64,000 nucleotides of DNA from CAVVSQ01 sp963848825 (GCA_963848825.1 CAWKFA010000015.1:496001-560000); one strand, 5' to 3'; positions 28,980-39,974 are shown, numbered from the stretch's first letter. A program made the numbers and translations. The notes: a model not told the origin generated them from the letters alone.

Positions 28980-30983
28980 ATGGACGACGGCAAGATGACA
29001 TCGCGGCCGAGGAACTTTGCGCGAATGTTCAGTTGTTTGCTCGTGACGCTGGCGGTCCCGGCCTTGAGCGCGGGCGAGAAGCCCGACCTGCATCAGCAAC
29101 TTCTCGAGCTCGCCAGTCGCCAGCAAAAGGAACGCCGCTCTCACTTCGCCGCGGCCGCCTCGAAGGCTGATCTGGAATCGCTGCAACGTTCCCTGCGGGA
29201 AAAGTTCCTGAGGTTGCTCGGCGGCCTGCCTCGGAGCGGGAGCACGCCGCCTGCCAAGGTCCTGGGCAGGATCGTGGCAGAGGATTATGTCGTCGAAAAG
29301 CTCGTGTTCGAAAGTTTTCCCGGCTACTTCGTCCCGGCGCTGCTGTACAAGCCCCTCCAAATCACGACGCGCCTGCCCGGTATCATCAGCCCCTGCGGCC
29401 ATTCGCCCGAAGGCAAGGCCGGCGCCACTTACCAAATATTACACATCAATCTCGTCAAGCGCGGCTTCGTCGTTTTGACCTACGATCCCATCGGCCAGGG
29501 GGAACGCAGCCAGTTCTGGGACGCCGCCAAGAAGAAATCCCGTTTCAACCTCGTCTGCGGGGAACATGCCGTCCTTGGCAATCCGCTCTATTTACTCGGG
29601 ACCAGCCTGGCCCGCTATCGCATCTGGGACGGCATCCGCGCGATCGATTACCTGGCGTCGCTTCCCGAAGTCGATGCCGAGCGCATCGGCTGCGTCGGCA
29701 ACTCCGGGGGCGGCACCCTTACCGCCTATATTGCCGCCCTCGACGCACGCGTCAAGGCGGCGGCCATCGGCTGTTACCTCACGACGCTGCCCCTGCGCAT
29801 GGGCAATCGCATTCAGGCCGACCCGGATGCCGACCCCGAGCAGGACATTTTTGGCTTCGTCAGCGAAGGCATCGATCATGCCGGTTTGCTCGCGCTACGC
29901 GTGCCCCGGCCGACATTAGTGGCGGCCGCGCAATTCGATTTCTTCCCGATCGAAGGGGCCCGTGACTCGTTTGGCGAGGCCCGGAAACTTTATCAGCTCG
30001 CGGGCGCGGCGGAATGTCTGGCGCTCGCGGAGGCGGCCGAAAAGCACGGCTTGTCGCTGCCGCTGCGCGAGGCCAGCTATGCATTCTTCGAGCGCTGGCT
30101 GGGCGGCCGCAAGGTCGAGACGAAAGCAGGCGAGATCGTGGTGCGGCCCCGGGCGGCACGGGACCTGCTCGTTTGCCAGGACGGTCAGGTGAACGTGACG
30201 TTTCAGTCCCGACATTTGTTGACGCTGGCCCTCGCCGAGTTCGACAACCGCGATACGCCCACGCGGACCCCGACTCCTCTCGCCGAACTACTGCGACTCG
30301 ACCCGCAAGAGGCGGAGTATCGGACGCAGGAAATTGCCAGCGGCCAGGCTGCCGGACATACGCTGGTGGTGTGCGTCAATGGCAATGAAAGCCGCCCATG
30401 GCAAGAAGAAAAGGCGCTCCTGCGCTCGCTGGGCGAAGCCGGCCACACGATTTTCGTGGTCGATCCACGTGGCGTAGGATCGTTAAGGCCGAAACTAAGC
30501 GTCAGGGGCCACGACTATGCTGATCCCCTGGTCGGGGTCGAAGCGAACTTGGCATATAACGCCTACCTGGTGGGCAAATCGCTCCTGGGCATGCGCGTGA
30601 CCGACGTGCGCGCCGCGGTACGCGAGCTCGCCGCGCAAAGGAAACCTTCGCGCGTTATCCTGTGCGGCCGGCGCGATGCGGCTTTGGTCGCTACCCTTAC
30701 CGCCGCCATAGAGCCCAGCGTCACCCATGTCGCCATGGAGCAAATGCCACTGACTTATCGCCAGTTTTTCGATCCGGTTGGCAGACCGATCAACGCGGCG
30801 AGCATCCTGCCCTCGCTGTTGAGGGATTATGGCGATATCGACCAGGTGCTGGCAGCTATCGCCCCGCGCCAGCTGCTCTGCGCCGGCGGGCTTGGCAAGG
30901 AGACTCGACGAGTGCCGACCCTGCGTCATGTGGAAGGTCTCTTCACTGAAAACCCGTCATTGCTGACGGATTGGCTGAAATGA
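28980..30983 (+). CDS. Secreted large alpha/beta hydrolase (acetyl-xylan-esterase-like)
   Basis: About 667 residues from ATG 28980 (ATG 28995 is an alternative). The signal peptide 'MFSCLLVTLAVPALSAGEKP' lies just inside. The hydrolase core shows 'GIISPCGHSPEGKAG', 'FVVLTYDPIGQGERS' and the nucleophile elbow 'IGCVGNSGGGTLTAY'. A second, weaker alpha/beta region occupies the C-terminal third. It belongs to the same group as the broken gene at 9370-11452 and probably removes acyl groups from polysaccharide in the periplasm. It is divergent from the secreted protein at 27825-28875, with starts about 100 bases apart, so the two may share a promoter region. Confidence 0.85.
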   Translation: MDDGKMTSRPRNFARMFSCLLVTLAVPALSAGEKPDLHQQLLELASRQQKERRSHFAAAASKADLESLQRSLREKFLRLLGGLPRSGSTPPAKVLGRIVAEDYVVEKLVFESFPGYFVPALLYKPLQITTRLPGIISPCGHSPEGKAGATYQILHINLVKRGFVVLTYDPIGQGERSQFWDAAKKKSRFNLVCGEHAVLGNPLYLLGTSLARYRIWDGIRAIDYLASLPEVDAERIGCVGNSGGGTLTAYIAALDARVKAAAIGCYLTTLPLRMGNRIQADPDADPEQDIFGFVSEGIDHAGLLALRVPRPTLVAAAQFDFFPIEGARDSFGEARKLYQLAGAAECLALAEAAEKHGLSLPLREASYAFFERWLGGRKVETKAGEIVVRPRAARDLLVCQDGQVNVTFQSRHLLTLALAEFDNRDTPTRTPTPLAELLRLDPQEAEYRTQEIASGQAAGHTLVVCVNGNESRPWQEEKALLRSLGEAGHTIFVVDPRGVGSLRPKLSVRGHDYADPLVGVEANLAYNAYLVGKSLLGMRVTDVRAAVRELAAQRKPSRVILCGRRDAALVATLTAAIEPSVTHVAMEQMPLTYRQFFDPVGRPINAASILPSLLRDYGDIDQVLAAIAPRQLLCAGGLGKETRRVPTLRHVEGLFTENPSLLTDWLK

Positions 30984-31027
30984 TTATTGCCAGGACCGGA
31001 TGGCAAACTCCCTGAAGGCAGCGCCTT

Positions 31028-31699
31028 ATGCGACGTGCAGTTTATGCTTGCTTATTTCTGGGCCTTGTTGTGGCAGGATTGGTCGTCATTACCAGGAGAG
31101 GGGCCGTCATGAAGCCGGAAAATGTCAGCGCTGTGGAGCCTGCCGACCCACCCGTGGGGATGGCACGGGCGACGTTTGCGTCGGGCTGCTTTTGGTGTAG
31201 CGAGGCCGTGTTTCAGCAACTGAAAGGCGTCCACTCGGTAGTGTCTGGCTATTGCGGGGGATCGGTCAAGAACCCGACGTACCAGCAGATTGGCACGGGC
31301 ACCACGGGGCACGCCGAGGCGATTCAGATCACCTTTGACCCGGCGGTTATTCCGTATGCAGATCTACTGGAAGTCTTTTGGCGAACCCACGATCCGACCA
31401 CACGGAACCGCCAGGGCCATGATGTGGGGTCGCAATATCGGTCGGTGGTTTTTTATCATACCGACGACCAGCACGAATTGGCCGAACACTATAAACAGAA
31501 GCTCGACGCGGCAGGTTTATTCTCCGGGCCCATTGTCACCGAGATCGTCCCGGCGAGTGTCTTTTATCGCGCGGAATCCTATCACCAGAATTATTTTGCA
31601 CAAAACGCCGGCCAACGGTATTGCCAGGTCATCATCAGGCCCAAGCTGGAAAAGATGAAACAGGTGTTTCAGGACAAATTAAAAACTCAAGGACCCTGA
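31028..31699 (+). CDS. msrA: Peptide-methionine (S)-S-oxide reductase, membrane-anchored or exported
   Basis: 223 residues. Residues 5-23 form a hydrophobic export or anchor helix ('YACLFLGLVVAGLVVI'). The MsrA domain follows with catalytic Cys in 'ASGCFWCSEAVF', then 'VVSGYCGGSVKNPTY', 'GHAEAIQITFDP' and 'AESYHQNYF'. MsrA repairs oxidised methionine using thioredoxin-type reductant; the N-terminal helix implies that this copy protects envelope proteins. It lies 44 bases downstream of the esterase on the same strand. No msrB is adjacent. Confidence 0.93.
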   Translation: MRRAVYACLFLGLVVAGLVVITRRGAVMKPENVSAVEPADPPVGMARATFASGCFWCSEAVFQQLKGVHSVVSGYCGGSVKNPTYQQIGTGTTGHAEAIQITFDPAVIPYADLLEVFWRTHDPTTRNRQGHDVGSQYRSVVFYHTDDQHELAEHYKQKLDAAGLFSGPIVTEIVPASVFYRAESYHQNYFAQNAGQRYCQVIIRPKLEKMKQVFQDKLKTQGP

Positions 31700-31739
31700 C
31701 GGCGGGGAGGCAAGTCCGCCCCGCTATCCCGTTACAGCG

Positions 31740-32409
31740 CTACTTCTTCGCCTTCCGCGCCTTCTCGCTGGTCTTGTAGGCATCCTCGAACGCTTTCACC
31801 AACTTGTCGGACTTCTTGCGGACCTCGTCGACCTGTTTGTCGATCTTGGTGGTGCTGTCGTCGCCGGCGGACGCCACATTGGCCAATACGCCCGAGGCGT
31901 CCTCGAAAGCCTGGTAGCAATCGAAGAGCATGATCTTGATCGTGTCTCCCGTCGGGTCTGGAAAGTCTTCGACGAGCTTCTCGAAGAGGTCGCGAATCTT
32001 GATGGCCACGTCGCGCCGCGTGGCCGCGTTCTTGGCAATTTTGCCTATCGCCGTGCTGAGATCGTCCCCGGCGTCGGTGAACTGGGCCATCGACAGCTGG
32101 ATAAGGCGGAACTTCTTGACGGCTTCATCCCGTTCCTTGTCGGAGCCTTCCAGTTGTTGAATCATCTTGAAAACGTCTTTAAATTCGAGGTCCTTGTCAG
32201 GCTCGCCGATTCCCTTGGAGGCAATGCCCCGGAGTGTCGTGGCGAGGTCCTCCAGCTTTTTCGACGCCACCTGCACCTCCTTGGGACGCTCGTAGGGCTT
32301 CTTGCCGGCGGCGGCGCACGGCGCCGGCGGCGTGCGTCTCGAATGTTTTGTAGGCATCGTAGGCCGTGTTCACTTCTTTTAGCCATGCAACCACCACGCT
32401 CAAGGACAT
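31740..32409 (-). CDS. Helical protein of unknown function, one frameshift
   Basis: It starts at ATG 32409 behind GGAGGAG. The first frame reads 'MSLSVVVAWLKEVNTAYDAY' and then an Ala/Arg-rich stretch; near 32320 the conserved-looking frame switches to 'AAGKKPYERPKEVQVASKKL' and continues to the stop at 31740. The implied product has about 223 residues and is almost entirely charged alpha helix, with 'GDTIKIMLFDCYQAFEDASG' in the middle and a Lys-rich tail 'KARKAKK'. No family was recognised. No signal peptide or membrane helix. Confidence 0.6.
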
Positions 32410-32890
32410 GATCGACTCCTCCAGGTTAGAATAGCGCCCGACCTCCGGAATGCTCCGCCCCTCGCCGCGACGGTGTTCACCACATTACCGGGGCAGCGGT
32501 GATCCCGCCACATAAAGTTTGCCGGCAAGCTACTTCGCTAATTCGTCTCGGTCTCATAGGTCCGGCCAACCGGGCAAGCGGGGGAAAATGAATCGAGAAG
32601 AGGAGGCCCCCACGTACTTCGGTTAAACACATAATGTCCATGTTCTTACCAATTTGCCCCATCCTGTCGATAAGGAACTACTCGATTGACGTCCTGGTGA
32701 ACGGCGGGCCTGGATGGTCCGGCTGTCTCCTTCGCCGGAACAAAGCAACCCAACCAAAAAAATCTGCTTACAGGTTTCTCCTTTCCCAATTAGCCCGGTT
32801 CGGAAGAAGAATTGGGGCCTGAAAGGTCTCTGGTTGGTTGACTTGAGTTTTCGCCAGGCACTTTGGTGCCGCAATGAAGGAGTGTTGGCA
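32410..32890. other. Intergenic region upstream of the porin gene
   Basis: About 480 bases between divergent genes. No open frame with family resemblance, no RNA gene and no strong hairpin was seen. The part next to 32870 contains AAGGAG and so the leader of the porin gene. Confidence 0.5.
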
Positions 32891-34472
32891 ATGTTGTCGT
32901 CCCTCGTAACGAGCGTGACCCTGGCCCTGGCACAATCCTCGTCTACGCCAGCCCCGGTTATGCCATCGCCCCTGCCGCAACCTTCACCATTCTCGGTAAT
33001 CGCGCAGGCGGCCGCACGGGATGGGGCGGAGGCCGCCAAAGACCCAGCCGCGGTCAGTTGATGCCGCTGACGCGAATGGCAACGGCGGCACGCCCGATCA
33101 GGAAAAAGTTGGCTTTGTCAGGGGTATCTTCAAAGCCTACAAGGAGGCATTCTTTCCAGATCCGAATGCGCCACCCGAGGAAGAGCCCAAACGGCGGACT
33201 CTGCCTCAACCATGGTCAGCCCCGCCATTTCCCGGCCATGAATATCAGGGTTATCCGCTCATTGGCGTGCCGCCGGACTCGGTCAGTAATCCCCTCATGC
33301 AAGGTCTCTTCAACACGCCGTTTGGAGACACCGTCAAGAAGTCCAAACTCCAGCTCGAAGGCTGGGTCACTGGGTCTTATAACTGGAGCCAGGACAAAAA
33401 CTCCAATTTGCCGACTTCCTACTGGCTGGTACCCAACCGCCTGGAACTGGATCAGTTCGTGCTGCGCCTGAGCCGCCAATTGGATTCAGTGCAAACCGAC
33501 CATATTGATTGGGGTTTCCGCTCGACCATTGTGTACGGCATTGATTACCGCTTCCTGTCGGCGGGTGGCTGGGGTAGCGACTACCAGTACCAGGTGAGAA
33601 ACCAACTTTACGGCTGGGACCCAACGGAACAATACTTCGACGTGTACTTCCCGGGCGTAATGAGCGGCATGATCGTTCGCGTCGGTCGCTGGATCGCTTG
33701 CCCGGACATCGAAACGCAGTTCGCGCCGGACAATTACCTGGCCAGTCACTCGCTTCTCTTTACGTATGACGCCTACACGCAGACGGGTATCATGCTGACC
33801 TTCAAGGGCGCCAGCGACCAGTGGTTGTATCAGATCGGCCTCAACGCCGGCGACGACATGGCCCCCTGGTATAAAGGCGCGAATTTAAGCGGCTTCGTGG
33901 GCGTACGCTGGGTAGCCCAGGACAACAGGGATGCCGCGTATGTCTGCCTCAATCAGATCAACGGCGCGCAGTTCCGCCACTTCGACATCGATAATCAACC
34001 GGCCGGGCATGACAACTACAACTACGTCGTGGGGACCTGGGAACATAAATTCAACGACAGCGGTTCCTTCCACACCAAAACCGAGGGCTACTTCATGTGG
34101 CAGCGGAATGCCGAGCTGGGTGGAACGCCGAGTATCGGTCCGGTGCAGTCATTCGGGGGTGGAGGTGGCGACGGTACGCTCTTGCCGGGGATTTCCTACG
34201 CTTATGGCGTCCTCAACTATTCCATGTTGGCACTTAATAAAAAGGACTACGTGACCGTCCGTAACGAATACTGGCGCGACGAACGCGGCATGCGTTCGGG
34301 TTTTCCAGGCACCTACACCAGCCACACGATTGGCCTCTGCCACAACTTCAACTCGGTGCTCCAGGTCCGGCCGGAAATCGGTTACTATCGTAACTGGACC
34401 AATCCAGCATTCGATTTGGGGACCCGGAACGGCATGTGGATGGCCGGCCTCGACTTTACGCTACGGTTCTAA
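32891..34472 (+). CDS. BBP2-type outer-membrane beta-barrel porin, one frameshift
   Basis: The ATG at 32891 follows AAGGAG. A signal peptide and a Pro/Ser-rich linker lead to a frame jump near 33053; the other frame continues 'VDAADANGNGGTPDQEKVG' to the stop at 34472. The barrel part has alternating aromatic strands such as 'GWVTGSYNWSQDKNSN', 'VDVYFPG'-like turns ('YFDVYFPGVMSGM'), 'RVGRWIACPDIETQFAPDNY' and a terminal 'MWMAGLDFTLRF' ending in Phe, as outer-membrane proteins do. This matches the putative porin family BBP2, common in planctomycetes. About 527 residues when joined. A terminator-like hairpin follows at 34543. Confidence 0.82.
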
Positions 34473-34542
34473 CATGGGTCCTCACAACGCTTGGGGGGGT
34501 CTCAATCCCAGGTACCGTCCTAAAATCACGTTCCAGAAAATT

Positions 34543-34576
34543 GGGCCGGGTTACAAACCCGGCCCCTTCGATTTTA
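34543..34576 (+). terminator. Probable intrinsic terminator of the porin gene
   Basis: GGGCCGGGTT (34543-34552) pairs with AACCCGGCCC (34556-34565) around a 3-base loop, followed by CTTCGATTTTAT. It is a very stable stem about 70 bases after the porin stop codon; the T tract is short. Confidence 0.65.
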
Positions 34577-34750
34577 TACCCGGCTCGTTTCCTCAAGCAA
34601 CCGCAGCAACCTCCACGTCTCACCGTCACCCCGCCGCCTTCGCTGGCGTGGTCTTGACATTGATTGGACACAGTTCTTACCCTGGTCGGTTGCCCGGGTG
34701 CGACCCTCCCGGTATGCCGTCAACTCAAGTGTGCAGGGGGTAGCTGTCAA

Positions 34751-34804
34751 AACGCGAAGACCATTTTGCCGCCATGGCCTGGCTGGCAAAATGGTCTTCG
34801 CGTT
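34751..34804 (-). terminator. Long perfect hairpin, probable terminator of the minus-strand gene
   Basis: AACGCGAAGACCATTTTGCC (34751-34770) is the exact complement of 34785-34804, with a 14-base loop. It begins 13 bases beyond the stop of the proline-rich gene at 34817. On the minus strand the stem is followed by TTTTGACAG, a short T tract. The stem is unusually long for a terminator. Confidence 0.65.
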
Positions 34805-34816
34805 GACGGGTGCTAG

Positions 34817-37800
34817 TTATTTGCGAGCCGCGCCGAGGCGGACAAGGGCCTGATCGACTTCCTGGCGGACGCGGGGGTCGCCGTCGTTGCGTAAGCCGTA
34901 GAGAACGCTCATTACCGGTTCGCTGGCGGCATTCATGTGGGCCAGGCTGTAGACGCAGGCGGACCGAACGGTGGCGGCGGCGTCTTGCTGGGCAGCCGAA
35001 AGCAGGACTTGAACGACTTCGGGATGGGCGCGCCAGTCGTAGGTGCCCAGGGTGTTGGCTGCCCATTCGCGCTGAGCGGGGTACGGGGAGTCACGCAGCG
35101 CCTGCATCGCTTGCGTTTGCTCCTGGCTCTGGGTGCCGGGGGCCTGGCGGCGATCCATGGCTGGATTGTTGGTGGGCTGGTTGGCCGGTGCGGGATAGTT
35201 TTGCATCGGCGGTTGGCTATATTGCAGCGGCTGGACCAGGGTTGGCGGCGTCTGCATGGCCGGCACCTGGACCGGTTGAATCTGCATGGGCATCTGGGCG
35301 GGCTGGAGGGGGAATTGTGGTTGCCCGTAATTGGGATTGGACATTTGTTGTTGCTGGGCATAGGCGGGGTTGGGCGCCTGTGGGCCCTGGTAGGTGGTGG
35401 GATAGTTCATGGGCGCCACCGGATAGCCTTGCGGCGAAATCGACCCGGGCGGCAGGCTGGCTTGCGGCATACCGACCTGTGCCTGGGCGTAGTTGGGGGT
35501 GGGCGCCTGTTGTTGCGCGTAATTGGGGTTAGGCGGTTGCGGGCCCTGATAGTTGGTCGGATAGTTCATGGGGGCCATCGGATACCCCTGGGGCGAGATC
35601 GCCGGCGTGCCGCCTTGGGGTGCGTAGTAATAGGGGTTGGGAGCGCCCTGGGCCATCATCATGTTGGGATTGGGCGGATAGCCCGGCGCCATGGGATAAC
35701 CCTGTGCCATCGGGTTGGGCATGTAGGTGGGTGGCAAGGCAGGTGCCGCTGCCGGAAACTGAGGATTTGCGCCACCTGGCCGGGCAAGGGCGGCGGGCTC
35801 ATGTTGGCCGGCGAGGCGATATTGCTGAAGGCGTTCATGGTCATGGGGTTGACCGGCTGCATGGCCGGTGGCGGGGCCGGCGGGGTAAACGCATTGACAT
35901 AGTTGGCGGGTGGGGGCGGCTCCGGCAGCCGCGGAGCGGGCGGCAGCGACGGACGCGTCGGCTCGGGAATCATGCCCAGTGGGGCCGGCACGAATGGCGT
36001 CGGGGAAGGAATGTTCGCGCCGGCGGCCAGGACCGACTGGGTGCCGGGAGGAGTCTGGCCATCCTGACCCGGGGGCAGCGGCGGCGGCATGCCGAATTGC
36101 GGCATCGGCGGAGCTTGTTCCTGAACGGGCGCGGCCTTCGCCATGACCGGCGCTGCGGGCTTGCTCATGAGTTGCGTTGGATCGCCCCGGAAGGCGTTCA
36201 TGTTAATGCCCTTGGGCGTCTGGCGCAGGCCGGACGGATCAAACTTTTCGGGTGAGAGCAGGATGTCGGCCGATTGATCCCCCGCGACCGTGGGTAGGCC
36301 GGTCGTATTGTTCAGCAGGGGAATGTTGGGATTAGGCTTGGCGCTGGCCTGATCCACCATGGACAGGCCAGGGACCTGCACTTTGGCCTCTTTTGATTGG
36401 CCCCACATCGTGCGCCAGGTTTTCTTAGGAGCCGGCTCGGAAATGGTGCCCGAAACCGGCGCGCTGCCCGGGACTGGCGGGCCAATGTTGGGATTGGTGG
36501 CAGTTTCAATCGGGCCAGCGGCTGCCAGGACTTCTCCGGCCGGAGCGGACGGAGCCGGCGTGGTGTCTTTGATGGCAAGACCGGCAGCCGTCGAGAAGGG
36601 AACGGCATTGGCCGCCGGCCGATCGTAGTAGGTGGCGCCGGTGGTTGCCACGGAAGCGGACGGGCCGGTGAATACAGTGGTTTCGGCTGGCCGAACCGTG
36701 GCGGTCTCGCGCCTGGGATGGAAGAAGTTTTGCATTTTTTCGAATACGGTGGGCCTGGCGGACTTGGCGGGTACGTCGGAACTCGAAATGATCGTTGATT
36801 CGCCGATCGTGGTGGCTGGCGTGGTCGGCGCACTCGTCTGAGCCGGGAAGGCGGCGTAATTTACTACGGGGGTCGGCCCTTGCCCTGCCTCTGGCACCGG
36901 CTGATTGTCCGATGCCAGGATGACACCGGCGTTCGCGGAAGGCAGCGGGGCGGCGGCCGTGGATTGTGTTACCATCACCACGGGCTGGATGTGGTTTTCG
37001 GTTGTATGGAGCGGGGCCGTGGTGGAATTGGAAGCGAGCATTGGGTTCGCCGCGGTCGCGTTGGTGTAAACGGGGGTGGCGTAAGCGGATTGCGCGATTG
37101 TGGCTGGCGCCCGGCTGGGCATAGCCTGCGTGGAATACGCGAATGCCGACTTGTTGGGCAAGGGAGCTGGGGCCGACGGGATATAGGGCGCCGGGTCGGT
37201 CTTAATAATCGTGACCTCGGGTTGACTGGCGGCTTTGTTGCTCGAGAACAATCTCGAAAATAAACGTGGGCTCTTTTCTGGCGGCTTTTCCATGGTTTCA
37301 ATCACGACGGACTCGCTGGGCCATGCAGTTGCTGGAGTGGTGGTAGACACGACCGTCGGGGTGGAGGCCTTCACGGCGACGGGCTGCGTGCTGGAGACCA
37401 CGATGGGCGCATCGCGTTCGACCACCACGGGCCGGGTCGTGACGGCGTCACGACGGATGGTTTGATTGATGATGGCCGGTCGGCCGGACACGTCGGCGGG
37501 CGCGGTGGCCGGGGAAATGGGGGCCGCGGGTACGCCCGGAGGTGGTGTTTTGCTCGTGCCCCAGTGGAAGATCCGCATGGGCTGCGATTGTAGCTTGCCG
37601 CCCAGCAGCGGTTCTTGCATGGTCGTCCCCGGGCCCTCCTCGACGATCGTGATGGATTCGCCGGATTCGACGGCCTGAAGCTGATAGGCCTTGGCGCCAT
37701 TTTCCAGGGGCCAGTTCGCGATGACGCGGCAGCGCAAACCCTTGCCGTCTTCATGCAAGGTTATAAAGCGCTCGCCGGTGCCCGCGACAGGGGTCGGTGC

Positions 37801-37869
37801 GGGGGTTTGGCTCCAGGCCAATCCCACGCAGGCGAGCATCAATACCACGGCGCTCTCCAGTTCGACCAC
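34817..37869 (-). CDS. Large exported proline-rich protein with C-terminal HEAT-like repeats, one frameshift
   Basis: About 1,017 residues when a frame jump near 35757 is bridged: the first frame ends its match at 'SPPPLPGQVAQI' and the second resumes at 'PPTYMPNPMAQGYPMAPG'. The start is GTG 37869 with a signal-like 'VVLMLACVGLAWSQTP'; an out-of-frame ATG just upstream has the better GGAG, so the true start is uncertain. The body is rich in Pro, Ala and Thr. A tandem repeat of about 30 residues based on 'PQGYPMAPMNYPTNYQGPQ' occurs twice. The last 110 residues ('WAANTLGTYDWRAHPEVVQV', 'DGDPRVRQEVDQAL') are HEAT-like. It is probably an envelope or surface protein of unknown role. Confidence 0.65.
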
Positions 37870-38184
37870 ACCATGGGACGGGTCTCCTTACTGAGCTCGA
37901 TTAATAACTCCGGCCTTCAAGGGATCCAGCCGGCGGGAAAGATTTTGGGCTTGACTCTATTGATTCATCCCTTCTTATCGACCGTAACGACCGTATGCAT
38001 CAGTCAGACTTTGCGGAAGGCAGCGAAGAAACACAAAGCCGGCGGGGACGGCGCAGATGGGGCAAGGTGGCGAGATTAGCAAAAGTGGTTGCTGTGCCGC
38101 CGATGTGAAATCTTGCCCGGCTCGGCGCGATTTACCATGGACCAGGGCTTTCCTTGTGGCCGGTTTTTATGTTCAATAGGCGCA
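37870..38184. other. Divergent intergenic region
   Basis: About 315 bases between the divergent starts of the proline-rich protein and hpt. It must contain both promoters. No gene, repeat or structured RNA was recognised. Confidence 0.4.
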
Positions 38185-38703
38185 ATGAAAATACTTCTCA
38201 GCGCTGACGAAATTCAGGCACGCATTGTGGCCATGGCTGCCGTCATCGCCAACGATTTCCGCGAGCACCCCGTGACGATCGTGGGCGTGCTTACCGGCAG
38301 CCTCATGTTTCTGGCCGATCTGGTCCGGCGGCTTGACTTGCCGCTGCGCATTGGCTTCATCCAGGCCTCCAGCTACCGCGGACCGACGATCAAAGCAGGC
38401 GATCTGCATATTGGCCCGGAGCTTCTGCCCGACGTCAGCGGGCACCACGTGTTGTTGCTCGACGACATTCTGGATACGGGCCAAACGCTGGGTTATTTGG
38501 TCAAGTATTTAAACACCCTGGGTGTGGCCTCCTTGCGCGTGGGGGTCCTCTTGCGCAAACAGGGTCGCCAGCAAGTTGCGATGGAGCCGGACTACGTGGG
38601 CTTCGAAATTCCCGATAGTTTTGTCGTCGGCTATGGGCTGGATTATAACGATGAATACCGGCACTTACCGTATCTTGCGGTTTTAGGCGAGGAGTCGCAG
38701 TAG
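38185..38703 (+). CDS. hpt: Hypoxanthine phosphoribosyltransferase
   Basis: 172 residues from ATG 38185. It converts hypoxanthine or guanine plus PRPP to IMP or GMP in purine salvage. The PRPP-binding loop is 'HVLLLDDILDTGQTLGYL'. 'VGVLTGSLMFLADLVRRL' holds the pyrophosphate loop, and 'DYVGFEIPDSFVVGYGLDYN' the purine-binding segment ending in the conserved 'GYGLDYNDEYRHLPY'. Length is normal. A longer in-frame start at 38089 has no supporting ribosome site. Confidence 0.94.
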   Translation: MKILLSADEIQARIVAMAAVIANDFREHPVTIVGVLTGSLMFLADLVRRLDLPLRIGFIQASSYRGPTIKAGDLHIGPELLPDVSGHHVLLLDDILDTGQTLGYLVKYLNTLGVASLRVGVLLRKQGRQQVAMEPDYVGFEIPDSFVVGYGLDYNDEYRHLPYLAVLGEESQ

Positions 38704-38775
38704 GCTTCCTTGTGGCCGCATGCTGACGAATTGGGAACAGCGTAGGGGTCGTGCGAGTAACCATGGACGGTCTCG

Positions 38776-39929
38776 ATGAAAATACTTCAGCTATTACCAT
38801 CTCTTGAATATGGCGGGGCCGCACGGCAGGTCTTGATGCTGGGCCAGGCTCTCGCCGGGACTTGCGACTTGCGCGTCGGCGTTCTTCATGGCGAAGGGCC
38901 CTGGGCGTCGGTTTTGCGGGGCGAGGGCGTTCCTGTCGACTCACTCGGCTGGCAAGGGCTTTTTGATCCACGGCCACTCTGGCGCCTACGGCGCATCTTG
39001 AACGATTTTCAACCCGACTGGGTCCACATCTGGCGCATGCCCGCCTTGCAACTCCTGGCCCTGGCCCATCAGAAATATTTGCGCGCTGCATTGTGAGCCA
39101 ACCCCTGCCCACTGGTCGCCGGGCACCACGCCTCGGCAAGGTGGACCGGTGGTTGCTTGGCCGCGTGGCCAAGATTGTTGCCGGCGGCGCCGCCGAAGCC
39201 GAACTAATTGAGCGCGACAGGCTGGGGTCCGTGCCTTTGACGATAGTTGCCCCGGGCGTCGTCGAGCCTGTAGCGGACGAGGTAGGTATGCCCGGCGCCG
39301 CGAATGCGTTCTTCCGGGAAGAGGGGGAAGAATGGCGCATTGTCTGCCTGGGTAATCTGGCCTCCTCCAAGGGCTTCCGCGAAGCTCTCATAGCCGCCGA
39401 TTTTTTGACCTACGCTGTCGCGGGCCTGAGCCTGACGATTATCGGTGACGGGCCCTTCCGACCGGCACTTCAGCGCTTTCGCCAGGGAGCCTATTTTCGA
39501 GACCACATGCATCTGGTAGGAGCGCGGGCGGATGCCGCGACCTGGTTGGCTCAGGCGGATGCCTGCTGGGTGCCGAGCTTGGCGCCAACCGGCCGCCAGG
39601 TGGCGCTGGAGGCGATGGCGGCGGGGCGGCCGGTCATCGCCAGCGACTTGCCGTACTTTCGAGAAATCATCGTCAACGGCGAGAGCGGAATCCTCGTGCC
39701 CCCTGGCGATACGATGGGCCTGGCGCGACGAACCCGCGAAGTGTTCTTGGACAAGGAGCTGCAACAAAGTCTGGGCGAAGCAGCGCGGCGGCGCATCAGC
39801 GAGCGCTACGGAGTCGGCCAATTTGTGGCCAACCACCAGGCACTCTATGGCACTAGTCCACGGACGCGGCTTCCCGCAAAATGTAACAGGACACCGGACC
39901 GAAGAAGCGTCATGACGGGTAGCCTTTGA
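38776..39929 (+). CDS. Family 4-type glycosyltransferase, split by one frame change
   Basis: The first segment (38776-39096) is the N-terminal Rossmann half with 'LQLLPSLEYGGAARQVLMLG'. It stops at 'LRAAL', while a second frame opens at GTG 39093 overlapping that stop by four bases. It carries the rest: 'VSQPLPTGRRAPRLGKVDRW', the donor-binding domain 'IVCLGNLASSKGFREAL', 'LTIIGDGPFRP', and the 'EAMAAGRPVIASDLPYFREI' signature with the conserved Glu-rich E-x7-E region. The joined product has about 384 residues, the usual size, so one indel near 39090 is likely. Translational coupling of two half-proteins is less likely. Sugar and acceptor unknown. Confidence 0.8.
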
Positions 39930-39974
39930 AACGCTATTATCGCGCAGACGGCGCTGAGCAAGGAGTAAAAAAAA

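Noticed and set aside
35389..35600. Repeats resembling a CRISPR array or minisatellite
   Set aside because: The repetition follows the coding frame of the proline-rich protein and has no spacer structure or cas genes.
39093..39096. Translational coupling of two separate glycosyltransferase halves
   Set aside because: The overlap is possible, but together the halves make one normal-length GT4 enzyme and many one-base breaks occur in the window, so a single broken gene is simpler.
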